Below are positions 1 through 10,932 of a stretch of DNA of 64,000 bases, piece by piece. The translations under genes were made by a program, and so were the position numbers. Where the stretch lies: contig JAHQIW010001317.1 in NCBI GenBank assembly GCA_019055375.1, positions 1-64,000 on the forward strand, given 5' to 3'. The DNA comes from Parelaphostrongylus tenuis. Taxonomy: Eukaryota > Nematoda > Chromadorea > Rhabditida > Metastrongylidae. A model generated the notes under the pieces. It was not told the origin of the DNA. It ran no database searches and saw nothing but the letters and a program-made list of their open reading frames with translations. Numbering within the stretch: the first letter of the stretch is position 1; each line of letters starts with the position of its first letter.

Positions 1-167
1 AGTAGAGCACTTGAAATGACTAATATTGTAGTAATGAACAACGTTTATAGTTGAGATCGAACGAAAAATTCCATCATATTGCAATGTGCAAAATTACTTT
101 TACCAAACAAACTTTGTTTTGTATTCGTTTTCGAATAATCTAATAATTTTGTTTCCCTTACACCTCT

Positions 168-455
168 GTGACTGCATGCCAGGAAGTGGTTGTCCATACC
201 CAGCACGTACTCTACTTTGCCTTTGTTCTCATTCTCAATTTTCTCACTCTCTCAACCAGCTACTGTAATGGCTGCGTCTGGTATCGTGAGAATGCAACTG
301 CTCGTGGTGACGGAAACACAGGAAGCACGACAATCTCGCACAGAGACGCATACGCCGCCTTTAGGATTGCTGCGGAAGCGACGATACAGTGCCGCCTTCG
401 TATCAACGATGGTCCGCAAGGGCTACTCATTCTGCTTTTTATTCATCTTGCTTAG
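168..455 (+). CDS. possible coding segment, unidentified
   Basis: A stretch from about 205 to 455 is more GC-rich than its surroundings and is open in two + frames at once. One frame gives a hydrophobic run followed by a Cys-containing segment (C-N-G-C-V-W-Y). The other gives a basic segment ending in TAG. An acceptor-like site (CATACCCAG) near 205 and a GTGAGA donor-like site at 286 would fit a short exon in the first frame. It could be an upstream exon of the gene ending at 1602, but no phase link could be shown. No family is recognised. Coding status is a guess. Confidence 0.2.
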   Translation: MTACQEVVVHTQHVLYFAFVLILNFLTLSTSYCNGCVWYRENATARGDGNTGSTTISHRDAYAAFRIAAEATIQCRLRINDGPQGLLILLFIHLA

Positions 456-464
456 TTGAAAGAG

Positions 465-700
465 GGCTACTAACCAAGTGGTTGTGACGCTCGTCGGGGC
501 GCGCGTGGAACCGAGCTCCACCCCAAACCCTCTACGGCGGTCAACAATTAGCACCTTATGGAGCGCCATTGCCAGGCTATCTCGAAAGGGCAAGTAGACT
601 CGTTCAGCCAGTATTCTAGCTCAAGAACAAGATGAAACTGCGAATTGAACACTAGTGGTACTGGGATCCTCGTTCTTCGTTTTGAACACTCATATCTTGT
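465..700 (+). repeat. tRNA-derived SINE-like repeat, family 2
   Basis: A tRNA-like head (GTGGTTGTGACGCTCG, then GAACCGAGCTCCACCCC) is followed by a unique tail containing CTATGGAGCGCC. The same arrangement recurs at 21080-21300, so this is a dispersed repeat. Strand is set by the A-box/B-box order. Confidence 0.45.
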
Positions 701-784
701 AAATCAACTTACCGATTTTCACCTCGGCATGATGTTGTAAATAAATATTTTAAAGAGCTGAGCATATGCAAAAATTCAGCCTCT

Positions 785-845
785 GGGGGAATTGAACCCA
801 CTTTGCCCTTACGGGGCTCGTGCTATCACTATACCACGCATATTC
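785..845 (-). repeat. solo tRNA-like arm
   Basis: On the - strand the sequence shows an A-box-like block (TGGTATAGTGATAGC) and a B-box-like block (GGGTTCAATTCCCCC) at tRNA-like spacing. The cloverleaf is imperfect. Similar arms occur in pairs in the fold-back elements elsewhere in the window, so this is probably a relic of one of them and not a working tRNA gene. Confidence 0.45.
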
Positions 846-1125
846 AAGGAAGACCATTGAAACCATCAAATGTCCGCTCATCAACTCCTCTCCAGCCCTT
901 CTCTGGTAACATTTGGAGAGGCGTGCGCTGCTTTAAGTCTGTATGAACTTATGAAGCTAGACATGTGAACTTCTGTTTCCAATCGACTGACTAATAGTCA
1001 TAATCAAGGGCTGAATCAACCAGTAATGCACTATTGTGACTTGAGAAGAGGAAAATTAGCCCTTAGTTCCCTCAGTCTTTGAAATAACGATGACGGAAGA
1101 GGGATATTTTGATTCATAATGTGTC

Positions 1126-1602
1126 ATGTCACATCTGTTGCCAGACAAAAGGCATCGAGTGCGAAGAAAGTGCGCTCGAAAGTCATTTGATCGCACCAAT
1201 GCGACGGTGGAACGGCTCGAACGGTGGCTTCCAAACAACAGATCTGTGCCACTCGTTTTCGTCGCCATCGAAATGTATCGTTCTGCTTGTGAGTTGAATC
1301 AAGAGATTTTCTTTCCAATCATATTTTCTGCTTAATGACTTTCAATCGAATTTCTGCTTAATGACATTTCAATCGAATTTTCTGCTTAGTTAAGCGTGAT
1401 ACGTCTCTTTTCCTTCATTCAAGATTTTCGATGAATGAATCCTCTTTCTCAACGAATGAACTCAAAAAAAATTATTTCGGCGAATTAACGCAAATATGTA
1501 ATCTTCTGATGAATTACTTTCCTTTTTCTAGATTCTTTGGGAGGAAATTTGCCTCAGCTGGCTTTTTTGCTTTCCAATTTTGAGCGATATGCTTCACTGT
1601 AG
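1126..1602 (+). CDS. 3' end of an unidentified gene (two exons)
   Basis: Two exons join in phase. The first ends at 1288 on a GTGAGT donor after one base of a codon. It starts either at the ATG at 1126 or at an acceptor (TTGCCAG) ending at 1144. The second begins at 1532 after CTTTTTCTAG, completes that codon and runs to TAG at 1600-1602. The first exon encodes a basic, Arg-rich segment then R-S-V-P-L-V-F-V-A-I-E-M-Y. The last exon begins S-L-G-G-N-L-P-Q-L and ends F-E-R-Y-A-S-L. An AATAAA lies 45 bases past the stop. Phase agreement plus the poly(A) signal support a real gene end. I do not recognise the protein. Upstream exons are probably outside the window or in the 0.2-0.45 kb segment. 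Confidence 0.6.
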
Positions 1603-1646
1603 GGGATATTATCGCACTATGAATGATTGTCATCACATTTGTCATC

Positions 1647-1652
1647 AATAAA
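1647..1652 (+). promoter_or_regulatory. poly(A) signal AATAAA
   Basis: A perfect AATAAA lies 45 bases downstream of the stop codon at 1602, followed by T-rich sequence. This is the usual distance for nematode 3' ends. Confidence 0.5.
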
Positions 1653-1674
1653 ATTCTCTTTTGATTCTATTTGG

Positions 1675-1930
1675 AGCGCGTGGGCGCAGTAGTTAGTGGT
1701 GCACTGCGACACACACGTGGTCGACGGTTTAATTGCGCGTTATGGCTCACCAAACTTTCTATTCCGCCGGGCTCGGTGAACTCACGTCAGGCCTGTCTGG
1801 GAAGATGGCAGCACTGATGTGATACATTGGTAGGCTAAATGCGTCATGTAAAGATGAGATATGCACTGAAATCACTTCAAACGATACCGCTATTGGAGCT
1901 GTATGTACGGCGTAGCCCCTTTGGGGTTCT
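1675..1930 (+). repeat. tRNA-derived SINE, family 1
   Basis: The head reads TGGGCGCAGTAGTTAG (A box). It is followed by a diagnostic body, including CTGTCTGGGAAGATGGCAG, GATACATTGGTAGGCTA and AGATATGCACTGAAATCAC. The same order of blocks recurs in about ten copies in this window, for example at 8495, 21760, 23600, 26105, 41728 and 61675. Copies differ by roughly a fifth of positions, so they are old. Confidence 0.65.
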
Positions 1931-2204
1931 TTTCGGTTATAAAATGACAAATAAAAAACCGATCTGATTAGCTGGAAAGGAACTCTTTCATAAGAATGTT
2001 AGCATTTATTCGAAACCTGAGATTTCTGTCCACAGTCCCAAGTGCCAGATTTCGAAAAGACGTTTTTATAACGCTGTAAAATCCAAAATAAAACTTCGTC
2101 TTGGACGCTCATATTTTTCGCCGGACGGATTGCATTTTTAGACTAATAGTAATCACTTGATAACGTGATGCTTGTTGATTACGATTTTGTGCTTATTTTC
2201 CGGA

Positions 2205-2725
2205 AAGAACGTTTCTCTGTAACGCAGCGGGGAAGTAAGATTGATTCACATGCGCGAGCAACGTGGTCTTTGGCCGATTCACCGGCTGCTGGCCTAGACA
2301 GTAATGACGGTTTCGCAATTATCGCATTTTCGATTCAAGCATATGCTAGTGCAATTCTTGTTATCAATTAGGAATAGTTCCTCCTCCTTGAAAGGAGAAC
2401 TTAGATAAAAGTGTGACTCTGCTCAAAAAACTTTGATATTTTATTTTGCCATGAATACTTATCCGTATTAATCACCTTGATGATCACCATCATGGACTTC
2501 AGGAGGCCGGAGCGTCCCAATTGCTTCCAATAGTGACTTGAAGACATTCATATACTACGACCTTTTCTACACATTCATATTCTCGAGGATCGCTGGATAA
2601 TTGCGCAACTCTTTCATTGCTGCCTCGCCCATGGGCCGGTGAATTGGTCAAAGACCACCTTGCTTGCGCATGTAAATCAATCTTATTTGTCCTGCAGCGT
2701 TGCACAGAACCGCTCTCCTCAGAAT
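2205..2725. repeat. inverted-repeat element, arms about 140 bp
   Basis: The arm at about 2205-2345 (AAGATTGATTCACATGCG, GTGGTCTTTGGCC, GCAATTATC) is repeated in inverted orientation at about 2565-2725 with similar blocks. Arms are diverged and separated by about 220 bp. It looks like an old MITE or fold-back element. The short ORFs across it are by-products. Confidence 0.5.
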
Positions 2726-3049
2726 GCAAGTACAGCGTTTGAATTGGCAAACATTACGCTCCGCCATCAGATGATTACCAATAGTACAGAGAAAGAGTTC
2801 TGTCTGGCGATAAATATGATCGTCTGAAACGCAGAGATTTCCTTTTGTAGCGACGTCAAATTAAGGGTTTTTTGAAAAACGACCATGTAGTACTGTGTCC
2901 ATAAAACTAAACTTCTAAATGATTACTAATACTCCTATAAAAATTTCCTGTCCGCAAATGAGCTCGACTTTCTTATTTGTCCCCTTATAACCGAAAAGCA
3001 CCCCTAAGGGAATGATCAGTACCAGAATTTTTAAGGAGGAACTAAGAGC

Positions 3050-3454
3050 GAGAGAGAGAGAGAGAGTGAGAGAGTAATTCTCTTTGAAACAAAAGGAATT
3101 AATAGAGATAGATGAAGATGAAAAAAATTTATTTCCTTGGTGCAATCCTGCGCGGGATACTTTTTTAACGCATCAGGGAGAGATTCTTTTCAGCTTTTTT
3201 TCAAACCTTGAAGAGTCATTCGACAGCTTGTTTCTTGTTGAATTCAACAGTAAAGTTTCTTTTTTGTAGAATTCCTTCTTAGAGTGATGTATCGGTAGGA
3301 ACAGTTTTACGTTTCACGTTCTAAGTCAGCACTACTTCATAACGACTTGATCGATCGCGCAGCACGATTTTTGTTATAGAAATTAGGTTTCTTTCTCCGC
3401 TTTGAAGGAAAAACTCTAGATAAAACGTATGATCCAATACTTCAAAATTTCTTC

Positions 3455-3485
<31 letters not shown>

Positions 3486-3500
3486 CATATATATATAAAT
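3050..3500. repeat. simple repeats: (GA)n and (TA)n
   Basis: A GA run lies at 3050-3075 and an alternating TA run at about 3458-3500. The sequence between them is ordinary AT-rich DNA with no supported exon. Confidence 0.8.
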
Positions 3501-4394
3501 ATGCTTTCCGTGCTTAGGGTCAAGCTACTAGACTTAATCTTCAGAGCGGGTTTATTTGGCAATGTAAAATGAAAATGGAAATCGCAGACCCGCAGAACGA
3601 TGGAAGAAATTTTTCTTCCATTTCCAATGCGAAAATCTAAGAATCTCTGGAAAGCTGAAGATTTTCCCAATCAAATATCGAAAAACGTGTTAACGGGTGC
3701 GTGTGAACCTCAATTTCATTTTGACTCCGACAGCGCAGCAAAAAGCTTTCTCTTAAAACTTGATGCAGTTTGAATCACTGGAATCTATGCCATCGAATGT
3801 TTACTGGAACTTTAAGGGAAATGGAGATAAGGGGATTAGGCCTTTCCTAAAGGACGGGAAATTCTCCCTCGTAATAGAAAAATATCCATCTATTTTTGGT
3901 GCAATTTTATTATCAGGATGCATTTTCTAACCCTTTAGAGAGAGGACCATTTTCTAACTTCCTCAGATCTACAGTAGTCATTCGATATCTTGAGCTCCAG
4001 CGCTGGTGAATCCTATCCACACGCAATGTAAACACGTTGGCAGCTGAAAGGTGCGCGCTGAGTGTGAAACTCGACCTTATTTTCGCTGCTACAGTCCACA
4101 AGAAGCCCCTCTCAAAACATAGTACATAGTCCAAGTTTCCGATATTCGAACTACCGAGTGACCTTTACATATCTGAGGAAAAGTGAAAAAGTTCTTATTT
4201 TCAAGGAGTTAAAAAATGCATCCCCATAACAGAAAACTACCAATATTCATTCAGTGTGAAGTGCTGCTATAGCAGAGACGGAGTATTTTCATTTATCGTC
4301 CGCTTACAATGTCACATTACCGGTGCTTTTGTCAGATATTTACTAATATCTGCGGTTTAGCCCGTTTAAAGCAATGGTTGCAGCTGATCTGTGA

Positions 4395-4570
4395 TACACA
4401 TCAAGCCCTCCATCAATCCGTAGACATGTATGGGTGCCAGACTTTTAGCAGCACTGACTTTGCAAATCGATAGGCGCGGCGAGTTATTGTGAAGGCCAGA
4501 TATGCACTCAATTAGCCTCAAACGATGTTACATGACGGATGAATGGCGCAACACTTAGGTATTGATAAAT
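4395..4570 (+). repeat. partial SINE, family 1
   Basis: Only the body of the family 1 repeat is recognisable, including CAGCACTGACTT, GATAGGCGCGGCGAG and GGCCAGATATGCACTCAAT. The tRNA-like head is too decayed to call. Confidence 0.45.
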
Positions 4571-4939
4571 GTCACGAACTTAATCGTTTAGCTTTCATGT
4601 GCAACTGCTATGTTTACGTAATAAATCTCTAAAGTACAAAAACTGGTTACAAATTTTCTACGGGATCTTAAATCGCGTTAAAAATGAACTGGCACTTGGA
4701 GAAACCTTGAACGATAAAGCGATTACTTTCTAAGTGTCCCAAAATACTCCAATCAGCGAAATTCATCAGCGACTGTCGAAAATTTTGTTGTGAATCCAGT
4801 CTTGAATGCAACCAGACACAAACTGCAGTAATTCTTTAATTAAGTTTTGGCGCTAGAGCAATAACCATATTTACTATCCAAATGTATACTGCATAACTTT
4901 GGAATCATTCAACTGCGCTTTTTCCTTGCAAACATTTTG

Positions 4940-5260
4940 GTATACAACTTACATATACTTGCTCTAAGATCGGTCTGTCGTGGGAACAAATTTGCCTGCT
5001 ACTCATGCGTGAATTGCACACAACTAAGATCAGTGGAGGTTAGGATGATGATAAGGTTTTAGAAAGGATGATAGAGAAGTGGTTCCCGAAATTATAAAGC
5101 TGGAGAGAACAGTCTGGAGGATCAGTCACAGTCGCGAAGTTCAGCTGCGTTTCTCTTGCGCATCGCCTCACCATCATTTTCCTGTACGCGCCATTTGTGC
5201 ATGACTAGCAAGTGAAATTAAGCTCCATTTTGGGGCAATCATAGGCAAGTTGTGTACCAA
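4940..5260. mobile_element. MITE-like element related to the mariner-type family
   Basis: The left side (CATATACTTGCTCTAAGAT, GTGGGAACAAATTTGCCTGC) pairs as an inverted repeat with the right side (GCAATCATAGGCAAGTTG). The same blocks occur in the elements at 7592-8176 and 45290-45600. No coding capacity remains. Confidence 0.45.
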
Positions 5261-5384
5261 AATGCTAACAAGAGAACTGAACAATGGAACCATATGAGAA
5301 CCACAATTTTTTAGACTGAGGAAAAAGTTCCTTAGCAACCGCTGACAATTCAAATATAGTTTTTACGTAAATCCAAGTGAAAAC

Positions 5385-5850
5385 GACAATAATTCGCTCT
5401 TCAAAATAACGGCCATCATCATCCACGATCTTCTGCGAACGATCTGCAACCTTCCGGATTTGCTCAAAATACCATTCCTAGGGCTTTGAATGAAAAAACT
5501 TCTGACATGCCTCTTCATTTTGATCAGATGCCTTGAATCGACGTCGCTCAGGAAATATTCCGTTCATCGCAAAGCGGGCCATGATCAGACGGCGCAGAAT
5601 CTAAGCTGTAGGCTCGGTGCGACTATAGAAGTCGACTTCTCTCATTCATTAAAAATTTCCATAGTCTCTTATGTACTGCAAGGTGTGACATTGTCTTGTG
5701 AAACAGCGCCCGCTTTCGATGACTTAATGTCGGTTACTTTTCCTTTAACACATCATAGACTCGGTCCAGCTGTTCGTAGTAGAGTTCACTATTGTTGGCG
5801 CGACCATTTGATGAAGTTCGAAGTGCAAAACAGCATTAATACCTAAGGAA
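5385..5850 (-). pseudogene. mariner-type transposase remnant (C-terminal part)
   Basis: Read on the - strand, the segment near 5395-5510 gives residues matching the end of mariner transposases. F-F-H-S-K-P is followed by E-W-Y, then R-S-Q-K-I-V-D-D-D-G-R-Y-F, the equivalent of the family's usual ERWQKVV-DNDGDY ending. Upstream coding is broken by stops and frameshifts and the catalytic D,D34D region is not intact. The + strand open frame of 118 codons across it is a shadow of this relic. Confidence 0.55.
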
Positions 5851-7590
5851 AGACTATAGAATTCGTTACGTCCAGCGTGAACTGCACAGCGGTGGGCTAC
5901 TTTGGTTGTTTGATTAGGATATTTTCTCTGTATCGTTGCATTTTTTGGGTTCTTGTATTACTTTGATACAGCAGAAAATCCTCTAGTCGCTCTTTTGCTT
6001 TTGGAGCATGTATAGCTATCATGTGTGAAACAAAGTTCTGGTTCCCCATGCAATCGTAGTGTTCTTGGTATCCAGTCAAATGTAATAAGCTGCGCAAAGA
6101 ACATTACGATATAAATCTTTGACTTGAATTATTTTTATTATATATAGTGCCTCAAAAATCATCATAACTGTATATCAAAAAACAGTCGATAGTTAACCAA
6201 TAATGACCACGTATTCTGATTGCAATATTAGTTCATCGTTAACACTCAATAATTTGGCATATCAGTGTACCACAGAAGTTGGGATCTATGATATGTCCAT
6301 TTATCCATACTATGAGCATTGTCCGTCATTGAAATCTTTGCCGCTGTACATGCGACTTATTTTGCGTATTCTACATATTTTCTCAGTTGATTGACCTCGA
6401 AGCAATTCCATTTATTTCTCTCAAGTTCCAAGAACTCAAAACAACTCAATTTTGATCGACGTGCAGGTGATGTAGCCGTCCATTAGTAGACCACGGACCT
6501 GGTCGCCTCCCTAGGGTATCATCCGCCACGTTTACGTTTGCATGCTTGCACTATGCTGAGTAACGAATCATTTATTAGTCCGTACTTGCGAACACGAGTC
6601 AAATATTTTTGCATGTGGAAGAACTCTGCGCAATAAGCCACAGACGTGCTTAGGAAAACTAATCGATATTGCGCATTTCTCGTTTGTTTTTTGTTGTCAC
6701 TTAACATTCACTTCTTCGAAAGTATGTCTTCGGAAGTTGTCATCTGAAGAAATGCGAGTCAATTTGACCTTCCACAGCTTTGATGGAAGGGATGCCTTCC
6801 AGCTTTCTGTCAATGTTGCATGATATTGTGTCAGACTGCTTGAAGAGGACAATAGTGGAGAGATAACTGATAAATGGTCGTGAAAGCTGTTGTCACCTAC
6901 AATCTTGTCGTACTCCTTGGTGACGATAGGAGGTGCTCGAGAAAACATGGGCTTAAATACGAGAAAGCGATCTATTTCTACGTACTCCACATGCCCGACT
7001 TAAGATCGAATTGTAGCACACACATAGCTATGACGGACAAGAGACTGTTATCTGAAAAAAAAACGCTGTTTTTCTCGGCATTATGCAAACTATTGGTCAG
7101 GAATGTGTCTTCAAAAAAGTATTCACAGTACCTCTCCACTCTTCACACCCATATTCAAAAAAGCATGTTATTGATTCGTCTTAGTAATTATTCGATGCTT
7201 GAAACTCGAAAATTTGAACGGCGCATTTTGATTTATGGTTTTTATATCATGCTGTAAATGTAAAAGCAAATATTTGTTTCACGCTCAAGCTTCTTTCGCT
7301 GCACATAGCTTTTTATTCAGAGTTCCGATGACCATTCGATAGCACAGATCTCAATGAATTCAATGATATACTTTGTTTCTAAAAAATTGATCAATCCCTT
7401 AAAATGTACCATGCATTCCATTCTACACGTGACATCGTTTGAGGTGATCGGGCTGCATATGTGGTTTTCACACTGAATCCCAGTGTCCTGCCGATGTATC
7501 AGGTCAGTGGTGATATTCAGCCGTTGACTGATCGGTTATGTGTATCGCAGAGCATCTCTAACCAATGCGCTGCACACGCTCTTATGCTAT
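5851..7590. other. no supported gene
   Basis: AT-rich sequence without a convincing splice-bounded exon. Two open frames stand out a little: one on - at 6697-6990 (97 codons, Ser-rich centre, acidic/basic tail) and one on + at 6203-6394 (63 codons). Neither has a family match I recognise or good splice sites, so neither is called. Confidence 0.5.
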
Positions 7591-7591
7591 T

Positions 7592-8176
7592 AGGTCGTTC
7601 CATAAGTTTCGGTACTAGATCAGTAAACACCAAATATTCTAATCAAAAGTATTCAGAATCACGTGATTTAGTATCATTCTGTTGCTCACTTTCTTGCGAC
7701 AATTTTGATATAAACTTGTGTATTCTTGTTCTACCATGGAGGTGTCGTGGAAGTAAATTCGCTTGCTGCTCATACACGAATGGGGTAAGGGAAATGCCAG
7801 AGAATTGGTGCGCAAGATTAATGAAGCTTTCTGGAGGCGGTCTGAGCGCTACTGCTCCTCCGGACTGTTCCTCCAGTTTCGAATTTACCCGACCACTTCT
7901 TCGCTGTTCTTTATGCAGCCGTATCAACACCCCATGCTCCAATAATCTTGCTCGTCCTTTAACTAGCATTTTTCGTTAGGCGCCATTCTTGCATGAGCAG
8001 CAAGTGATATGTTTCCTCGACAATAGAATTTAGAGCAACTGTAGGCAAGTTATACACTAAAATGTTAACATGAAAATGAGCAATTGAACGAGACCAAAGT
8101 TTTATGCAATAGTAATTGCACCTAGTTAGTAAATTTGGTGTTTATTGCTCTAGCGCAAAAACTTATGGAACGACCC
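7592..8176. mobile_element. MITE of a mariner-type family, complete
   Basis: The element starts GGTCGTTCCATAAGTTTC and ends with the inverted copy AAACTTATGGAACGACC. Next to each end is AACACCAAAT / ATTTGGTGTT, so the terminal inverted repeats are about 45 bp. The interior is GC-richer and holds a decayed open frame on - (7643-7969). A second copy of the interior and right end is at 10440-10826. The same terminal blocks flank the mariner transposase fragments at 48.2 and 51.2 kb, which links this MITE to that family. Confidence 0.65.
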
Positions 8177-8494
8177 AGTAGAAATGAACACTTAATATTG
8201 ACATCTCTGAGGTTTTTGGAATTCATCCTTTTCAAATTTAGTTGCTGGCAATATCATGATTTTTATTTACCCCCTGTTTCTGGAACTCCTTTACTAATAT
8301 TTGGACATCACTTTTCATGCTCAGATGGCTTCATCTGTGGTTTTGCATCACCCTTTTGCTGGTTGTCTCGAACCACTGAAAATTTTTTTGCAGGGAGCTT
8401 TATGAGGAATGTAAAACCTGCAGCGTGGAACGACGCCTTTTCTATAGTGAGATGCGTGTAAGAGATATAAGAAATCCTGAATATTAGATATGGT

Positions 8495-8790
8495 TGAAGA
8501 GCGCATGTTACGCAGTGGTGCGAAGTGCTCTGTGTCACACACAAGGCCGTTAATTCGCTCTCACGCTCATGGGTCCCCAACCATGAATCCCTTAGGGTTC
8601 AGCAAATTCGTACCAAATCTGTCTGAAAAAATAAGCGGCGCTGACTTGAAACAAGGCACCATGGTCACTGTAAACGCCAGACACGCATTTAGCTACCAGA
8701 AAAGAAGCTAGAAGTAGAAGACGAATGCATGGCGCATATCTCAGGGATTGATCAACACCAAGAGAGCTTCAAAGCTTTAGTTATGGTTGA
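8495..8790 (+). repeat. SINE, family 1
   Basis: Head TTACGCAGTGGTGCGAAGTG, CTCACGCTCATGGGTCCCC block, a decayed middle, and the tail GGCGCATATCTCAGGGATTG with ATCAACACCAAGAG. Same block order as the other family 1 copies. Confidence 0.6.
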
Positions 8791-10077
8791 ATAATAATAG
8801 ATCACTGGGTCCGTAACTCTCCAATGGGGTCGAAATGAAGACGAAAAATAATACCACCGGTAATTCAAAAGCAATGAATCAAGCAAGTTGACGTGCTGGG
8901 TATGACGTTTCACTTGTGAGTAAAAAGATATCAAATATTCTCAAGACCCACTATCTGTGAAACCCGGCATTCTCCATTAAGTCCTTTTTTCTTTTTACCA
9001 ATCTTCATCAATACAGACATGAGTTACAGAGAGGAATGCTTCATCATTACGTGTGGCATAACACAGACTCAAAGTCTTATTTTGATCGAGTGATCGGCGC
9101 CACTGATCCATATTATCTCGGCACTTTTCCACCTTTGGATAACTCAATGAACGCTCAACAGTGACTATTTCGAAGGATGTTTTGTGCTCAATGCGATTGA
9201 AATCTAAGCTTGCTGACTTTTTATTTACGAGTACTGCAGGTCTTTGGCTGACTGAGTTATCGACAACCTTGCCTTCCAAGGCGTGATGAAGGTAAAACTG
9301 CCCAGACGACAGCTTTCAGAAAATTCTGCTACGACAACCTCGTGTTTGAGTCAAGAAACATAAGGTACTGAAAATTTTCTGATCACTTATAACTTCAACC
9401 GAATGTCGTCGATCTGAGAAATGCGCCGTCCCCGTATCTATATCGAGTTTACCGCTTAAGAATTGACTGACTAATGGAGAAGTTGATACAGCACATCACT
9501 AACCTTGATACCACCTCCTTCCGCGTTATCAAAGTTTGCTTTCATGATCGTTTGATGTATTTTCTTCGTTTATACCTCCACAAACTCCTTGCATTTCTCT
9601 TTGAGTGTTTAATATACTTTAAACTTACTTTGTTGCGCTCACATACTTCTAAGGACAAAATTAAAATTTATTCAGTTTGATAGAAATTTGAGGACGTATA
9701 TGGGTGTTCAGATGTTCCCCGGCGTTCAGCAGCGGCCTCTCATCTCTGGAGCTATTAACGATGTTGAATTGGCCGGCGCTGAACACATGTAGGTCGAATT
9801 CATTTTGAACCAACTTTCTAGTTAGAGCTTGATGTAGTTTGATGTTTCGTCTTCCTCTTCATTGTTGTACAGTAATCTTTATAAGGCTTTTTTGTTTCAA
9901 TTTGGCGGGAATTTCAATATTCACCAGATCTCTCTGTTTTCATGTGGCCAGATCTTCCTGGACATTGTCATCGAATTGCTGTTTTTAGTGTACTGATGTA
10001 TTTTTTTTACTTTCAAGCAATCTGATAGGGTACATAAATCGAAATGCTGTGATTTTTTTGCGGATCTTATCTCACTG
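8791..10077. other. no supported gene
   Basis: AT-rich sequence. The - strand open frame at 8995-9279 (94 codons) has plausible composition but no recognised domain and no clear splice sites. It could be a transposon fragment. Nothing else is called here. Confidence 0.5.
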
Positions 10078-10290
10078 GACGTGCCGCAGTGGTTAGAAGT
10101 GGCCTACAGCTCTCACGTGGTTAATGGTCGATCTTACGCCCAAAGCTTGCCGGACCTTCTATTCCTCAGTGCCGTTGAAATGGTACAAGAGTTGTGTAGG
10201 AGGATAACATCAGAGACTTGGTACGCCCGGAAGCCACCTTAGGTCATTACATAGGCCAGTTATATATTCAACCATCTCGAACGATGGTTG
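10078..10290 (+). repeat. SINE, family 1
   Basis: GTGCCGCAGTGGTTAGAAGT head, then TCTCACGTGGTTAATGGTCG and GGCCAGTTATATATTCAACC blocks matching the family body. Confidence 0.55.
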
Positions 10291-10439
10291 ATGAAACGCG
10301 TGTGGTTCAATGATTGGAGGTTTCTTGGGACACACACGCTGGACAATAATTTGGTCCCGCATGCAAGGCTCACCAAGCCTTCCAACCCTCCAGGATTAAC
10401 GAATTGTCAATCGTTTGATGTATTTCCTTTGGAACTCCT

Positions 10440-10826
10440 TGTATCCCTCTTGTCTATTCTTCTTCTACGATGGAGGTGTCGTGGGAATAAATTCGCCTGC
10501 TGCTCATACACTAGTGGGGTAAGGGAAATGCCAGAGAATCGGTGCACAAGAATAATGAAGCTTTCTGGGGAGGTTGAGCGCTACTGCTCCTGCGAACTGT
10601 CACCTCCAGTTTTCAATTTCGCCGACCACTTCCTTGCCGTTCTTTCTGCAGTCGTATCAACACCCCAAGCTCCAAAATTTTGCGCGTCCTTCAACTAGCA
10701 TGTACACTAAAACGTTTACATGAAAATGAACAGTTGAATGAGACCAAAATCATGCAATTGTAAATGCACCTACTTAGTAAATTTGGTGTTTATTGCTCTA
10801 GCGCAGAAACTTATGAAACGACCCAA
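10440..10826. mobile_element. MITE fragment, right part
   Basis: Repeats the interior of the element at 7592-8176 (GATGGAGGTGTCGTGGGAAT, GCTGCTCATACACTAGTGGG, AGCGCTACTGCTCC). It ends with ATTTGGTGTTTATTGCTC and AAACTTATGAAACGACC. The left end is missing. Confidence 0.6.
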
Positions 10827-10932
10827 TAGGAATGAACACCTAATGGTTTATTTTACAACTTGTTATTCCGAAGCTATGTTGGATTAATATGTTGAGCAAT
10901 TCTTGTCAATGCCACAGTAGTTATTTTTTCAG

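Noticed and set aside
6697..6990. 97-codon - strand frame
   Set aside because: Composition is acceptable but there are no convincing splice sites, no recognised motif, and a short + strand frame overlaps nearby repeats.
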